NCBI RefSeq assembly: GCF_029960645.1
Contig: NZ_JASBQY010000013.1
Span: forward strand, 1-64,000
Origin: Arthrobacter sp. AL12
Lineage (GTDB): Bacteria > Actinomycetota > Actinomycetes > Actinomycetales > Micrococcaceae
DNA length: 64,000 nucleotides
Direction: 5' to 3'
Positions within the stretch are counted from its first letter, which is position 1. Every line of letters begins with the position of its first letter. The translations under genes were made by a program, and so were the position numbers. Below, piece after piece: positions 50,643 through 60,018 of the stretch. A model generated the notes under the pieces. That model did not search any database. It was not told where the DNA came from and was given only the letters and a program-made list of their open reading frames with translations.

Positions 50643-51050
50643 TCGGTTCTCCTTAGCATGGCGGCACCCTGGACAGCGCCGTCTAACGGCAGGCCGAGCC
50701 GGGACCGCGCGCGGTCCCGTCGCCTCCATCGGATGTCACAATTCCATCTCAGCCTAGTCAAGTGGCTCGCCGATCACTAGCTGACAAGCCGGGGACGGCG
50801 GTACGGAACCGGGCCGTGCCGGGGCCCCGCAGTCCGCCGAACCGCCATTCGTCGCTTAACAAACACCGCTCACGGTTCAGTGTGTGACGCGGCACACGTT
50901 GCGAACGGCGCAGGCGTTAGTGTGTATTTCGGAACAGCTCTTTGCGGTACGCCCGTGACCAGCCGACGCCCGACGACGCGCAAGCGGCCCGGCGCTGCGG
51001 CGGAACGGGGGTCCCCGCGCAGCACGGATCGATGAATGATGAGGTTCACC
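50643..51050. other. divergent intergenic region upstream of acsA
   Basis: This 408-bp region separates the two divergently transcribed genes. It has a CRP-type site (50881-50896), a moderately AT-rich patch at 50920-50945 likely to hold the acsA promoter, and the palindrome GGGACCGCG-CGCGGTCCC (50700-50717). I see no small ORF worth calling. Confidence 0.6.
50881..50896. promoter_or_regulatory. CRP/GlxR-type binding site upstream of acsA
   Basis: TGTGTGACGCGGCACA fits TGTG-N8-CACA, the core of the TGTGA-N6-TCACA operator of Crp/GlxR proteins. It is 170 bp upstream of acsA. A crp-family gene is at 59101. CRP control of acs is known in enterobacteria and described for actinobacteria. Confidence 0.6.
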
Positions 51051-53081
51051 ATGTCCCAGCAGACCCCCGGCTCCACTACAGCGCAAGCTCCCCAGCGCGA
51101 TGCCTTCGAAAACCTGTCGCAGGAGGACCGCAAGTTCGCCCCCTCCCCCGAGTTCGCCGCCAACGCGGTGGTCACCGCCGCGGACTACGCCGAGGCCGAC
51201 GCCGACCGGCCCGCCTTCTGGGCGAAGCAGGCCCGCGAGCTGCTGACCTGGAGCAAAGACTTCAGCCAGGCCCTGGACTGGTCCACGCCGCCCTTCGCCA
51301 AGTGGTTCGTCGGTGGCGAGATCAACGCCGCCTACAACGCGCTGGACCGCCATGTCGAGGCCGGCCACGGGGACCGGGTCGCCATCTACTTCGAGGGCGA
51401 ACCGGGCGATACCCGCACGTACACGTACGCCCAGCTCACCGACGAGGTGAAGCGGGCCGCCAACGCCTTCGAGTCCCTCGGCGTCGCCAAAGGTGACCGC
51501 GTGGCCGTGTACCTGCCGATGATTCCCGAGGCCGTCATCACGCTGCTGGCCTGCGCCCGGATCGGCGCCATCCACTCCGTGGTGTTCGGCGGCTTCTCCG
51601 CCGAGGCGCTCCGCTCCCGGATCGACGACGCCGAGGCCAAGCTCGTCGTCACCGCGGACGGCACCTACCGGCGCGGCAAGCCCAGTGCCCTCAAGCCGGC
51701 GGTCGACGAGGCGCTATCCCATGGGGAAGACACCGTCGGGCACACCGTGCAGCACGTCGTTGTCGTCAAGCGCAACGGCCAGGACGTCGACTGGCGCGAG
51801 GGCCGCGACCACTGGTGGGCCGACACGGTCGGGACCGCCTCCGCCGAGCACACCGCCGTCGGGCATGATGCGGAACACCCGCTCTTCATCCTGTACACCT
51901 CCGGCACCACCGGCAAGCCCAAGGGCATCCTGCACACCACCGGCGGCTACCTCGCCCAGGGCGCCTACACGCACAAGGCCGTCTTTGACCTGAAGCCGGA
52001 AACGGACGTCTACTGGTGCACGGCCGACATCGGATGGATCACCGGCCACTCCTACGTCGCCTACGCCCCGCTCATCAACGGCGCCACCCAGGTGATCTAC
52101 GAGGGCACGCCGGATTCCCCGCACCAGGGCCGCTGGTGGGAGATCGTGGAGAAGTACAAGGTCTCCATCCTCTACACCGCCCCCACCGCCATCCGGACGT
52201 TCATGAAGTGGGGCAAGGAGATCCCCGCGAAGTCGGACCTCTCCTCGATCCGCGTCCTGGGCTCCGTCGGGGAACCCATCAACCCCGAAGCGTGGATGTG
52301 GTACCGCGAAGTCATCGGCGGCAACGCGGGCAAGAACGGCGAGCGCAAGGAAAACCCGGCCCCGATCGTGGACACCTGGTGGCAGACCGAAACCGGCGCC
52401 CAGATGATCGCGCCGCTGCCCGGCGTGACGGCCACCAAGCCCGGCTCCGCCCAGGTCCCGCTGCCCGGCATCGCCGTGGACGTCGTGGACGAACTCGGCG
52501 AGTCCGTGCCCAACGGCTCCGGCGGCTACCTCGTGATCCGCGAACCGTGGCCGGCCATGCTGCGCGGCATCTGGGGCGACCCGGAGCGCTTCAAGGAAAC
52601 TTACTGGTCCCGCTTCGAGACCATGTACTTCGCCGGGGACGGCGCCAAGAAGGACGAGGACGGCGACATCTGGCTGCTCGGCCGGGTCGATGACGTGATG
52701 AACATTTCCGGCCACCGACTCTCCACCGCCGAGATCGAATCCGCGCTTGTGTCCCACCCCGCGGTGGCGGAGGCCGCCGTCGTGGGCGCCGCGGACGAGA
52801 CCACCGGCCAGTCTGTTGTGGCCTTCGTGATCCTGCGCGGGGATGCCGTGGACACCGGGGACACGATCGTCCAGGAGCTCCGGAACCATGTGGCCAAGGA
52901 GATCGGGCCGATAGCCAAGCCCAAAACCATCCTCGTGGTGCCCGAACTGCCGAAAACCCGTTCGGGCAAGATCATGCGCCGGCTGCTCAAGGACGTCGCG
53001 GAAGGACGCGAAGTCGGCGACGCCACCACCCTGGCCGACAACACCGTGATGGCCCAGATCGCCCAGTCGCTGCGGAAGTGA
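51051..53081 (+). CDS. acsA: acetate-CoA ligase (acetyl-CoA synthetase)
   Basis: Converts acetate, ATP and CoA to acetyl-CoA via acetyl-AMP. The 676-aa protein has the ANL P-loop [14 protein letters not shown]5-type TWWQTETG and the A10 motif [11 protein letters not shown]. The lysine of that last motif is the acetylation site that AcuC/sirtuin deacetylases reverse. The start ATG 51051 has GAGG 9 nt upstream; in-frame ATGs at 51036 and 51039 are weaker. A CRP-type site lies upstream. An AcuC homologue is encoded at 16091-17314. Confidence 0.96.
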   Translation: MSQQTPGSTTAQAPQRDAFENLSQEDRKFAPSPEFAANAVVTAADYAEADADRPAFWAKQARELLTWSKDFSQALDWSTPPFAKWFVGGEINAAYNALDRHVEAGHGDRVAIYFEGEPGDTRTYTYAQLTDEVKRAANAFESLGVAKGDRVAVYLPMIPEAVITLLACARIGAIHSVVFGGFSAEALRSRIDDAEAKLVVTADGTYRRGKPSALKPAVDEALSHGEDTVGHTVQHVVVVKRNGQDVDWREGRDHWWADTVGTASAEHTAVGHDAEHPLFILYTSGTTGKPKGILHTTGGYLAQGAYTHKAVFDLKPETDVYWCTADIGWITGHSYVAYAPLINGATQVIYEGTPDSPHQGRWWEIVEKYKVSILYTAPTAIRTFMKWGKEIPAKSDLSSIRVLGSVGEPINPEAWMWYREVIGGNAGKNGERKENPAPIVDTWWQTETGAQMIAPLPGVTATKPGSAQVPLPGIAVDVVDELGESVPNGSGGYLVIREPWPAMLRGIWGDPERFKETYWSRFETMYFAGDGAKKDEDGDIWLLGRVDDVMNISGHRLSTAEIESALVSHPAVAEAAVVGAADETTGQSVVAFVILRGDAVDTGDTIVQELRNHVAKEIGPIAKPKTILVVPELPKTRSGKIMRRLLKDVAEGREVGDATTLADNTVMAQIAQSLRK

Positions 53082-53115
53082 GCACGCACCCGGTCCGGGC
53101 CAGCCAGGGCAGGAC

Positions 53116-54357
53116 GTGGCAGCGGTGACATGTGACGTGCTCGTGGTCGGCGCCGGCCTGGCCGGGCTGCAGTGCGCCCGGGAGCTGCAGGCCGCCGGGC
53201 TCGACGTGCAGGTGTGGGAGGCCTCGGACGACGTCGGGGGCCGGATCCGGACCGACCGGGTCGACGGCTTTCTGGTGGACCGCGGGTTTCAGGTGCTGAA
53301 TCCCGCCTACCCCGCGGTCCGCCGCTGGGTCGACGTCGAGGCCCTGGCGCTGCAGGATTTCGGCGCCGGCCTCCGGGTCCGCCGCGAGGACTCCCTCGCC
53401 GTCCTCGCCCACCCCGTGCGCGAGCCCGGCCTGATCCTGCAGACCCTGCGCAGCGGGCTGCTGGATCCCCGCTCTGTCGCGGGGCTGCTGCGGTGGGCCG
53501 CCCCGGCGTTCGCCGGCCGCCGGCGGCATCCCGGCAGCGACGTTCCGCTGCGGCGGGCCCTGGACCGGGCCGGATGCACCGGCGAGCTCCGCCGGGCCGT
53601 GGACCAGTTCCTCGCCGGAGTCCTGCTCGAGGACGAGGGCAGCACCTCCAACGACTTCGCGCTGCAGCTGATGCGCGTCTTTGCGACCGGAGTGCCCGGG
53701 CTGCCGCGCGACGGCATGCAGGCGCTCCCCCGGCAGCTGTCGGACAGCCTCACCACACCGGTCCGCACCTCGACCCGGGTGGAGTCGATCGCTCCGGACG
53801 GGGACGCGGCCCTGGTCACCGCCGCGGATTCCCGGCTCCGGGCCCGCCACGTCGTCCTCGCCGCCGATCCGGTCAGCGCCGCCAGGCTGGCCGGCGGCGC
53901 TGCGCCGGCCATGAAGGGGGTGCTGACGCACTGGTTCGCTGCCGACGCGGCTCCCAGTGCGGTGGACATGCTCCACGTCGATGCCCGCACGCACCCGGGC
54001 GGTCCGCTGGTCAACGCGGCCGTCATCTCCAACGCGGCGCCGAGCTACGCCCCCGCCGGTCGGCACCTGATCCAGACCTCCGCGCTGCTGGGCCCGGGCC
54101 GGCCGGTCCCGACCGACGACGACGTCCTCCGCCACGCCGCGGAGCTTTTCGGTTCCTCCACGGCCGGCTGGGAGCTGGTGGCGCGCCACGAGGTCCCGCA
54201 GGCCCTGCCCCTGCAGCCGCCGCTGCGGTCCCGGCAGCCGGTGGAGGGCCCGTTCGGGCTGGTCATCTGCGGGGACCACCGGGAGACGGCGTCCATTGAC
54301 GGCGCGCTGGTCAGCGGCCACCGCGCCGCCCTCGCCATACTGGGACGGCCCCGGTGA
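53116..54357 (+). CDS. FAD-dependent amine oxidase/protoporphyrinogen-oxidase-like flavoprotein
   Basis: A 413-aa protein with N-terminal FAD-binding Rossmann motif VLVVGAGLAGLQCARELQAAG, the E-x-x-DDVGGRIRT motif typical of amine oxidases and carotenoid desaturases, and a C-terminal FAD-contact segment GLVICGDHRETASIDGALVSG. The GTG start at 53116 is taken; a second GTG three codons later is possible. It is 34 bp after acsA and overlaps the next gene by 4 bp (GTGA). Substrate unknown. Confidence 0.87.
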   Translation: MAAVTCDVLVVGAGLAGLQCARELQAAGLDVQVWEASDDVGGRIRTDRVDGFLVDRGFQVLNPAYPAVRRWVDVEALALQDFGAGLRVRREDSLAVLAHPVREPGLILQTLRSGLLDPRSVAGLLRWAAPAFAGRRRHPGSDVPLRRALDRAGCTGELRRAVDQFLAGVLLEDEGSTSNDFALQLMRVFATGVPGLPRDGMQALPRQLSDSLTTPVRTSTRVESIAPDGDAALVTAADSRLRARHVVLAADPVSAARLAGGAAPAMKGVLTHWFAADAAPSAVDMLHVDARTHPGGPLVNAAVISNAAPSYAPAGRHLIQTSALLGPGRPVPTDDDVLRHAAELFGSSTAGWELVARHEVPQALPLQPPLRSRQPVEGPFGLVICGDHRETASIDGALVSGHRAALAILGRPR

Positions 54358-54800
54358 CCTTCTCCGTGTCGCGCCGGATCGCCGCGCCGGCGGAGGACGT
54401 CTGGGCGCTGCTCACCGATACCGGGAAGTGGCCGGCCTGGGGTCCGTCGATCACCGGCGTCGAGCCGGCAGGGGACGGAATCCCCGCCGGTCCAGCAACG
54501 GGGCCCGCATCAGCGCCAGCTGCCGGTCCCGGAGCCGACCCGGCGTCCGGGAGGCTGGCTCGGGGCAGCCGTGGCAGGGTCCGCACCGTCCTGGGCGCGG
54601 CGCTGCCGTATACCGTGACGGCGTTCGAGCCCGGACGGTCCTGGGCCTGGGCCGTGGCGGGGATCCCGGCCACCGGCCACCGGGTCGTTCCGCTGGACGG
54701 CGGCTGCCTCGTCACGTTCACGGTCCCGTGGTGGGCACCGGCCTACCTTCCGGTGTGCGCCGTCGCGCTGCGCCGGATCGAGCGGCTCGCGACCCGTTAG
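54354..54800 (+). CDS. SRPBCC (START-like) family protein
   Basis: A 148-aa polyketide-cyclase/START-fold protein: VSRRIAAPAEDVWALLTDTGKWPAWGPSI at the N terminus, and YTVTAFEPGRSWAWAVAGIPATGHRV in the middle strands. A Pro/Ala/Gly-rich loop of about 30 residues is inserted after the first strand. Start GTG 54354 overlaps the flavoprotein stop, so the two are coupled and may act on the same lipid-like or aromatic ligand. That functional link is inference. Confidence 0.82.
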   Translation: MTFSVSRRIAAPAEDVWALLTDTGKWPAWGPSITGVEPAGDGIPAGPATGPASAPAAGPGADPASGRLARGSRGRVRTVLGAALPYTVTAFEPGRSWAWAVAGIPATGHRVVPLDGGCLVTFTVPWWAPAYLPVCAVALRRIERLATR

Positions 54801-54832
54801 GCACCCCTGCTGCCACGGGCTAACCCGCACTC

Positions 54833-55808
54833 TCAGCCGCCGGAGCAGGCCGCGACCAGGACCACCTCGAAGCTGGTTGCTGCGGGGGTGGCGAATTTCC
54901 CGTTGACCAGGGCGAGAGTATCGCCGAACAGCGCCGCCGTCGTCGGGACGTCGAAGTCCTTGCTGGTGATGACCTCCTGCACCTCGCCCTTGCGCAGCGA
55001 CCCGCTCAGGTCGATCCGGCTGACCTGGTTGCTGAAGTTCTGCACGGCCCAGAGGGTGTCGCCACGGACGGCGATGCCGTCCACGTTCGTCACGGCGACC
55101 GGACCCCCGGACGAGTCCGTGACCTTGATCAACTTGTTCGATCCGTTGTCCGGGTCCACGGTGTAGAGGGCGCCGCGGCCCGTGTGGGAGACGATCAGCC
55201 GGCCGTCGTCGGCGGCGGCGATGCCGTTCAGGTTGAACCCCGCATCCACTGTGCCGGCGGGCGCGTCGAGCTTCAGGGTCCGGGCGCTGCCCGGTTTCCT
55301 GTCGGAGCTGACCGGGATCCGGTAGAGCTCACCGGCCCGGGAGTTGGTGAACCACGCGCCGTCACGGGTCAGGGTGACGTCGTTGATGAAACTGGCCCCG
55401 GCCGGCGCCAGATCGTAGACCTTCACGGTCTTCCTCGTCTCCAGGTCATAGACATAGGCCTGGCCGGTGGCACCCCCGGCGACGAAGAGCAGTTCGTTGT
55501 CCCGGTCGACCTTCATTCCGACGGCTGCCCGGCCCTCCGGCGCCGTAATGAACAGTCTCGCGGTGCCTTTGTTGATGTCTCCCCCGAAAAATGTTCCCGT
55601 TGAGCAGGTCGCCTGCGAAAAACGTGTCGCCGTCGCCTGCGGCGATGCCTTCGGCGCCGGTGGCGCCGGGGAGTCTGATGACCGTGGACCGGCCATCCCG
55701 GTCCGCGCCGGCAGCGGTGGCCAGGGGCGCCGGCACGAGGAACGCCGCAAGGGCGAGGATGCCCACAGCGGCCCTGCGAATTGATTTTCCTGCATGAAAG
55801 TTGCGCAT
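54833..55808 (-). pseudogene. ScyD/ScyE family beta-propeller secreted protein, frameshifted
   Basis: The N-terminal part from ATG 55808 has a signal peptide ([25 protein letters not shown]) and reads to DLLNGNIFRG. The rest, in another frame, starts DINKGTARLFITAPEG and continues with propeller repeats to the stop at 54833. Deleting one base from the C5 run 55581-55585 joins them as RGDINKGT. The reconstructed protein would be about 324 residues and fits the ScyD/ScyE family. A single frameshift in a homopolymer can be a true mutation, phase variation or a sequencing error. Otherwise no stops interrupt it. Confidence 0.82.
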
Positions 55809-56029
55809 GGTGTGCTCCGAAATCGGGCTTTCCGCGCGGACTGACCTGTACGGGAGCTCCGCACGATGGTCCTTTCAGTTTAGGCGGGCGGGCCGGGACG
55901 GACCAGAGCCGGCCGGCCGCGGCACCTCTTCCGGGCGGGGCCGCGGCATCCTTTCCCGGCCCGGTCATCTGGGTGCCGTTTCCGCCGCCGGGGACGCAGC
56001 CCGCAACGCAACGCGATACATTGGCAGGC

Positions 56030-56503
56030 ATGAGCGAAGCCACCCCCGCCGGCGCCGGCCGCGGCACCATCCTGGTCCTCAACGGACCCAACCTGAACTT
56101 GCTCGGCACCCGCGAACCCGAGAAATACGGCACCGCCACCCTGGCCGACGCCGAACAGCTCGCCAAGGACACCGGCGCGGCGCACGGGCTCGACGTCGAG
56201 TGCTTCCAGTCGAACCATGAGGGTGCGCTCGTGGACGCCATCCATGCCGCCCGCGGCAGGGCCGTCGGCATCGTCATCAACGCCGGCGCGTACACGCACA
56301 CCTCGGTGGCCATCCGGGACGCCATTTCCGCGGTGCAGCTGCCCGCCGTCGAGGTCCACATCACGAACGTCCACGCCCGCGAGGCGTTCCGGCACCATTC
56401 CTACCTCTCGGACATCAGCAAGGCCGTGATCGCCGGGGCAGGGATCCTGGGCTACCGGTTTGCCATCGAGTACCTCGCCGGGCTGCAGGCCGGCCAGGAC
56501 TGA
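56030..56503 (+). CDS. aroQ: type II 3-dehydroquinate dehydratase
   Basis: Catalyses the third step of the shikimate pathway. The 157-aa sequence has the type II signature [19 protein letters not shown], with the catalytic Tyr in EKYG. It also has [31 protein letters not shown] and [18 protein letters not shown], with the catalytic His in VHITN. The start ATG 56030 lies 7 nt after TACATT (56017-56022). It is not in an operon with other aro genes; the next gene is 2 bp downstream. Confidence 0.95.
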   Translation: MSEATPAGAGRGTILVLNGPNLNLLGTREPEKYGTATLADAEQLAKDTGAAHGLDVECFQSNHEGALVDAIHAARGRAVGIVINAGAYTHTSVAIRDAISAVQLPAVEVHITNVHAREAFRHHSYLSDISKAVIAGAGILGYRFAIEYLAGLQAGQD

Positions 56504-56505
56504 GC

Positions 56506-57618
56506 ATGTCCGCCGTTGATCCCGGCAGCACCGGCTCCCGTTCCGGGGAACCGGGCCCCGGGGATACGCACGGCGCGGAACCGGCCGCCGCGGAACCGGG
56601 CGGCGCGGAGTCCGCCACGGCCCAGTGGTACCGGCACTTCGGCACCGTCGACGCGCCCGGCAACTCCGACTGCTACGCCGCCTGGTCAGTCGGCATCGCG
56701 GAGGACGCGGAGCTGCTCCGGCGGATCGATCAGTGGCCGCACAACAAGCGACAGCCGCTGCTGATGCTCGCGGCCGCCCGCTTCCTGGGCGCGCGGATCA
56801 GCCCCTACCCGGACTTCCGGGCGTTCCTGGACGCGCACTGGGAGGAAGTGTCCCGGATCGTGCTCGCGCGCGCCACCCAGACCAATGAGGCCGGGCGCTG
56901 CGCCACCCTGCTGCCGTCCCTGGCGCAGATCGCCGCGGACGACGGGCGCCCGCTGGCGCTCATCGAGGTCGGGGCTTCGGCCGGGCTGGCGCTGTTCCCG
57001 GACCGCTACGGCTATGAGTACGACGCCGGTCCCGGGCGCACGCGGCTGGTCCCGGCCGGTGCCGCTCCCGGCAGCTACCCGGTCCTGGGCTGCGCCGTCA
57101 CCGGTCCAGTCCCGCTGCCGGCGGAGCTCCCGCAGGTGGTCTGGCGCGCCGGGATCGACCTGAACCCCCTCGACGTCCGGAATCCCGACGACGTGGCGTG
57201 GCTGGAGGCGCTGATCTGGCCCGAGCAGGATTTCCGCCGTGAACGGCTCCGCCTTGCGGTCGCGATTGCCCAGGCCGATCCGCCCCTCCTCGCGGCCGGA
57301 GACCTCAACGACCGGCTCCCCGCCCTGGCCGCGCGGGCGCCGTCGGACGCCACCCTGGTGGTCTTCCACAGCGCGGTCATGGCCTACCTCGACGCGGAGG
57401 CCCGGGACCGGTTCCGCGCCACCATGGCGCGGCTCGCCGTCGAACGCGGCTGCCACTGGCTGTCCAATGAAGGGCACACGGTGATCATCCAGGCGGACGG
57501 CTCACTCGTGGTCCCAGAGATGGACGAGTCCCGGCTCCGCGGCCGCTTCCTGCTGCTGCACAACGGCAGGCCCAGGGCGATCACCGGCCCGCACGGCCAG
57601 AGCCTGGAATGGCTTTAG
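56506..57618 (+). CDS. DUF2332 domain protein
   Basis: A 370-aa protein whose bulk matches the actinobacterial DUF2332 family (WYRHFGTVDAPGNSDCYAAW, RQPLLMLAAARFLGA, ALIEVGASAGLALFPDRYGY). The last of these resembles a SAM- or nucleotide-binding Gly loop. The first ~37 residues are a Gly/Ala/Glu low-complexity tail. It starts 2 bp after the aroQ stop, so the pair is cotranscribed. No biochemical role is known to me. Confidence 0.87.
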   Translation: MSAVDPGSTGSRSGEPGPGDTHGAEPAAAEPGGAESATAQWYRHFGTVDAPGNSDCYAAWSVGIAEDAELLRRIDQWPHNKRQPLLMLAAARFLGARISPYPDFRAFLDAHWEEVSRIVLARATQTNEAGRCATLLPSLAQIAADDGRPLALIEVGASAGLALFPDRYGYEYDAGPGRTRLVPAGAAPGSYPVLGCAVTGPVPLPAELPQVVWRAGIDLNPLDVRNPDDVAWLEALIWPEQDFRRERLRLAVAIAQADPPLLAAGDLNDRLPALAARAPSDATLVVFHSAVMAYLDAEARDRFRATMARLAVERGCHWLSNEGHTVIIQADGSLVVPEMDESRLRGRFLLLHNGRPRAITGPHGQSLEWL

Positions 57619-57697
57619 CCGGCCGACGCCCGGCTGTCGGCGGCGGCCGCGGATGCGGCGGAAGCCTCCGCGTGCCCGGTACGTAGGTGCTGCACGG

Positions 57698-58885
57698 TTA
57701 GTTCTGGATGCACTGGCCCGGGGAGACAGCCTCGCCAAGGCCCGGGGCCCGGGCGGCCACCGGTCCCAGATCCGTCATGGTGATGGCATAGCCGAGTGAG
57801 GATTCCCCTGTGGCCTTGGCGAAAATGACTCCCGCGACCTGGCCGTCGGGGGTCAGCAGCGGGCCTCCCGAGTTGCCCGGCTGGACGTCCCCGGCGATCC
57901 GGTACACGTCCTCCGGCGCGGGGTTGTTGCCGTAGATGTCCGGGACCAGCACCGTCGCGATGTCCTGCACCGTGGCGGGCCTGGACTGGAACGGGCCGCC
58001 ATGGGGGTAGCCGGAAAACGCTGCGGGGCTGCCGGCCGGCAGGTCGGAGCTGAGCGGCAGCGCGGCCGAGCGCAGTCCGTCCACGGCCACCACCGCGAGG
58101 TCGTGCTGGGCGTCGAAGTACACCACACGCCCGGGCAGGGCGCCGCCGCCGGGAATCTCCACCACCGGTTCCGGCACGCCGGCGACCACGTGGGCGTTCG
58201 TGACGACCCGGCCCGGCGCCACCACGAAACCGGTGCCGGTCTGGTTCTGCCCGCACTGGTAGGCGGTTCCCGCGATCTTCAGGACCGACGCCGCGGCCCG
58301 GTTCAGGGCGGGCGTGTCGGTGCTGGCATCCGGGACCGCCACCGGCTGGCCCTTCTCGATGCCCTCGAACAGCGTCGGGATCCCCTCGCCGATCACGGCG
58401 GACCGCAGCTGGGCCATGGAGGCTTTCAGCGGCACGGGGGTCGCGCCGTCGATGAAGCGGATCACCTTGGACTCGGCGAGCGGCTGGGACACGAAGGGAA
58501 CGCCGAGCGCCCCGACGCTGAAGGCCAGCATCGACATGACCAGGGCCGAGACCACCACGTTGACGCCGCCGCCTGCCAGCCGATCCATGGACCGGAGCGG
58601 ACTGATCCGAACGACGCTGCGGATCCGGCGCCCGATGGCGGTGCCAAGGCCGTGCCCCAGGACCATCAGCAGCACGGCAGCGGCAATGATCGCTGTGAGG
58701 CGCCAGCCGCTGTCCTCGACCAGGCCGCTGACAATGGGGACGGACACAAAGGCAGCCACAGCCCCCGCGGCGAAGCCGGCGATGCCGCCGACGGTGACCA
58801 GGAAACCGTTGCGCAGTCCGTGGAACAGGTAGGACAGCAGCGTCACGATCAACACAAGATCCAAGATGGTCAAGCCGAACACCAA
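57698..58885 (-). CDS. membrane-anchored serine protease (MarP-like)
   Basis: A 395-aa protein with four N-terminal membrane helices (CvpA/colicin V production-like domain, residues 1-~130) followed by a periplasmic trypsin-like domain. The catalytic triad is His232 (VVTNAHVV), Asp262 (AQHDLAV) and Ser339 (PGNSGGPL). Cys211 and Cys392 correspond to the disulfide pair of mycobacterial MarP (Rv3671c), which protects cells at acidic pH. The start is GTG 58885 with AAGGAG 6 nt upstream. The neighbourhood (nth, NUDIX, crp, ponA2) supports orthology, although order differs. Confidence 0.93.
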   Translation of the reverse strand: MVFGLTILDLVLIVTLLSYLFHGLRNGFLVTVGGIAGFAAGAVAAFVSVPIVSGLVEDSGWRLTAIIAAAVLLMVLGHGLGTAIGRRIRSVVRISPLRSMDRLAGGGVNVVVSALVMSMLAFSVGALGVPFVSQPLAESKVIRFIDGATPVPLKASMAQLRSAVIGEGIPTLFEGIEKGQPVAVPDASTDTPALNRAAASVLKIAGTAYQCGQNQTGTGFVVAPGRVVTNAHVVAGVPEPVVEIPGGGALPGRVVYFDAQHDLAVVAVDGLRSAALPLSSDLPAGSPAAFSGYPHGGPFQSRPATVQDIATVLVPDIYGNNPAPEDVYRIAGDVQPGNSGGPLLTPDGQVAGVIFAKATGESSLGYAITMTDLGPVAARAPGLGEAVSPGQCIQN

Positions 58886-59002
58886 TGCTCCTTACAGGCA
58901 GGTAAGCCCCAATTCTACCGGCGCCGGCTGACAGTTTGCCGAGGGCGGGCGGAGCCCGGAGCCTGCCCTCGCGCTCCGCCTCGCCGTCCCCTGCCACGAC
59001 GT

Positions 59003-59022
59003 TTGGCGCCTTTCGGTGCCAA
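59003..59022. promoter_or_regulatory. inverted repeat between marP-like gene and crp
   Basis: TTGGCGCC-TTTC-GGTGCCAA (one mismatch) lies in the divergent gap, 79 bp upstream of the crp-family start. Possible operator or small hairpin; it does not match a CRP site. Confidence 0.4.
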
Positions 59023-59100
59023 GTACGTCACAGACGCGCCAAAATTCTGAAACAATGGCTGAAGCGCCCCAGCCGACACAGTTTTTAGTCAGGAGATTTC

Positions 59101-59778
59101 ATGGATATCGAGGTATTGCGCCGCGCACCCCTTTTCGCCACGCTCGACGACGAGGCGTTCCGTCTGCTGACGGACGAACTCACCGAGGTGGACCTCTCAC
59201 GCGGAGCCTCGGTATTCCGGGAAGGCGACCAGGGCGACCAGCTCTATTTCATCGTCTCCGGCAAAGTTAAGCTCGGACGCACGTCCCCGGACGGCCGGGA
59301 GTCGCTGCTGGCCATCCTCGGCCCGGGCGAGCTCTTCGGCGAAATGGCGCTGTTCGACCCGAGTCCGCGTACCGCCACGGCAACGGCCGTCTCGGAAACG
59401 CGTCTGGCCGGGCTGAAGAATGAGAGCCTGAACGCCCTGCTGCGCACCCGCCCGGAGGTTTCAGCGCAGCTGCTGCAGGCCCTGGCCCGCCGCCTGCGGC
59501 GCACCAACGATTCCCTGTCCGACCTGGTCTTCTCCGACGTTCCGGGCCGAGTGGCCAAGGCGCTGCTGGACCTGGCGGACCGCTTCGGCCGTCCCGCGAC
59601 CGACGGTGTCCTGGTGGCCCACGAGCTCACGCAGGAAGAACTGGCCCAGCTGGTCGGAGCCTCCCGCGAAACGGTCAACAAGGCCCTGGCCGAATTCGTG
59701 CAGCGCGGCTGGTTGCGCCTGGAGGCCCGCGCCGTCGTCATCCTCGACATGCAGCGCCTCCGCCAGCGCTCCCGCTAA
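59101..59778 (+). CDS. Crp/Fnr family transcriptional regulator (Crp/GlxR type)
   Basis: A 225-aa cAMP-receptor-type regulator. The N-terminal cyclic-nucleotide domain (LFATLDDEAFRLLTDELTEV) includes the phosphate-binding cassette GELFGEMALFDPSPRTATATA. The C-terminal HTH is LTQEELAQLVGASRETVNKALAEF. It is very close in layout to M. tuberculosis Crp (Rv3676) and corynebacterial GlxR. GGAG upstream of ATG 59101 is clear. No Fe-S cysteines, so not Fnr. A likely target site sits upstream of acsA. Confidence 0.95.
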   Translation: MDIEVLRRAPLFATLDDEAFRLLTDELTEVDLSRGASVFREGDQGDQLYFIVSGKVKLGRTSPDGRESLLAILGPGELFGEMALFDPSPRTATATAVSETRLAGLKNESLNALLRTRPEVSAQLLQALARRLRRTNDSLSDLVFSDVPGRVAKALLDLADRFGRPATDGVLVAHELTQEELAQLVGASRETVNKALAEFVQRGWLRLEARAVVILDMQRLRQRSR

Positions 59779-59793
59779 GCGTTTTCGGCAGCA

Positions 59794-59836
59794 CCCCGAA
59801 GGCCGGCCCGCGAAAACGGTGCCGGCCTTCAGGGTT
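59794..59836 (+). terminator. terminator hairpin after the crp-family gene
   Basis: A 9-bp core stem AAGGCCGGC / GCCGGCCTT (59799-59807 with 59821-59829), extended by CCC/GGG across a mismatch and followed by GTTTAAG, 16 bp after the stop codon. Confidence 0.72.
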
Positions 59837-59857
59837 TAAGCCGGCCGTACGCCCCGC

Positions 59858-60005
59858 GTGGGACATGCTCATTCCTGGCTCCGGGTCCGTGGGACATGCC
59901 CATTCCTCGCGGCAGCGCATGGACACAATGCCATCATGTGCACCGGCCCGGCCCAGCAGGGGACATGTCCAGTGGCGGGCGGGGTGGGCCGACACGTGAC
60001 CCGTG
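59858..60005. repeat. 31-bp repeats containing GGACATG
   Basis: GTGGGACATGCTCATTCCT (59858) and GTGGGACATGCCCATTCCT (59889) are tandem at 31 bp. The palindrome GGACATGTCC follows at about 59963. There is no ORF in 59837-60018. They resemble intergenic repeats rather than a gene. Confidence 0.6.
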
Positions 60006-60018
60006 CGCCTCGGCCGGG

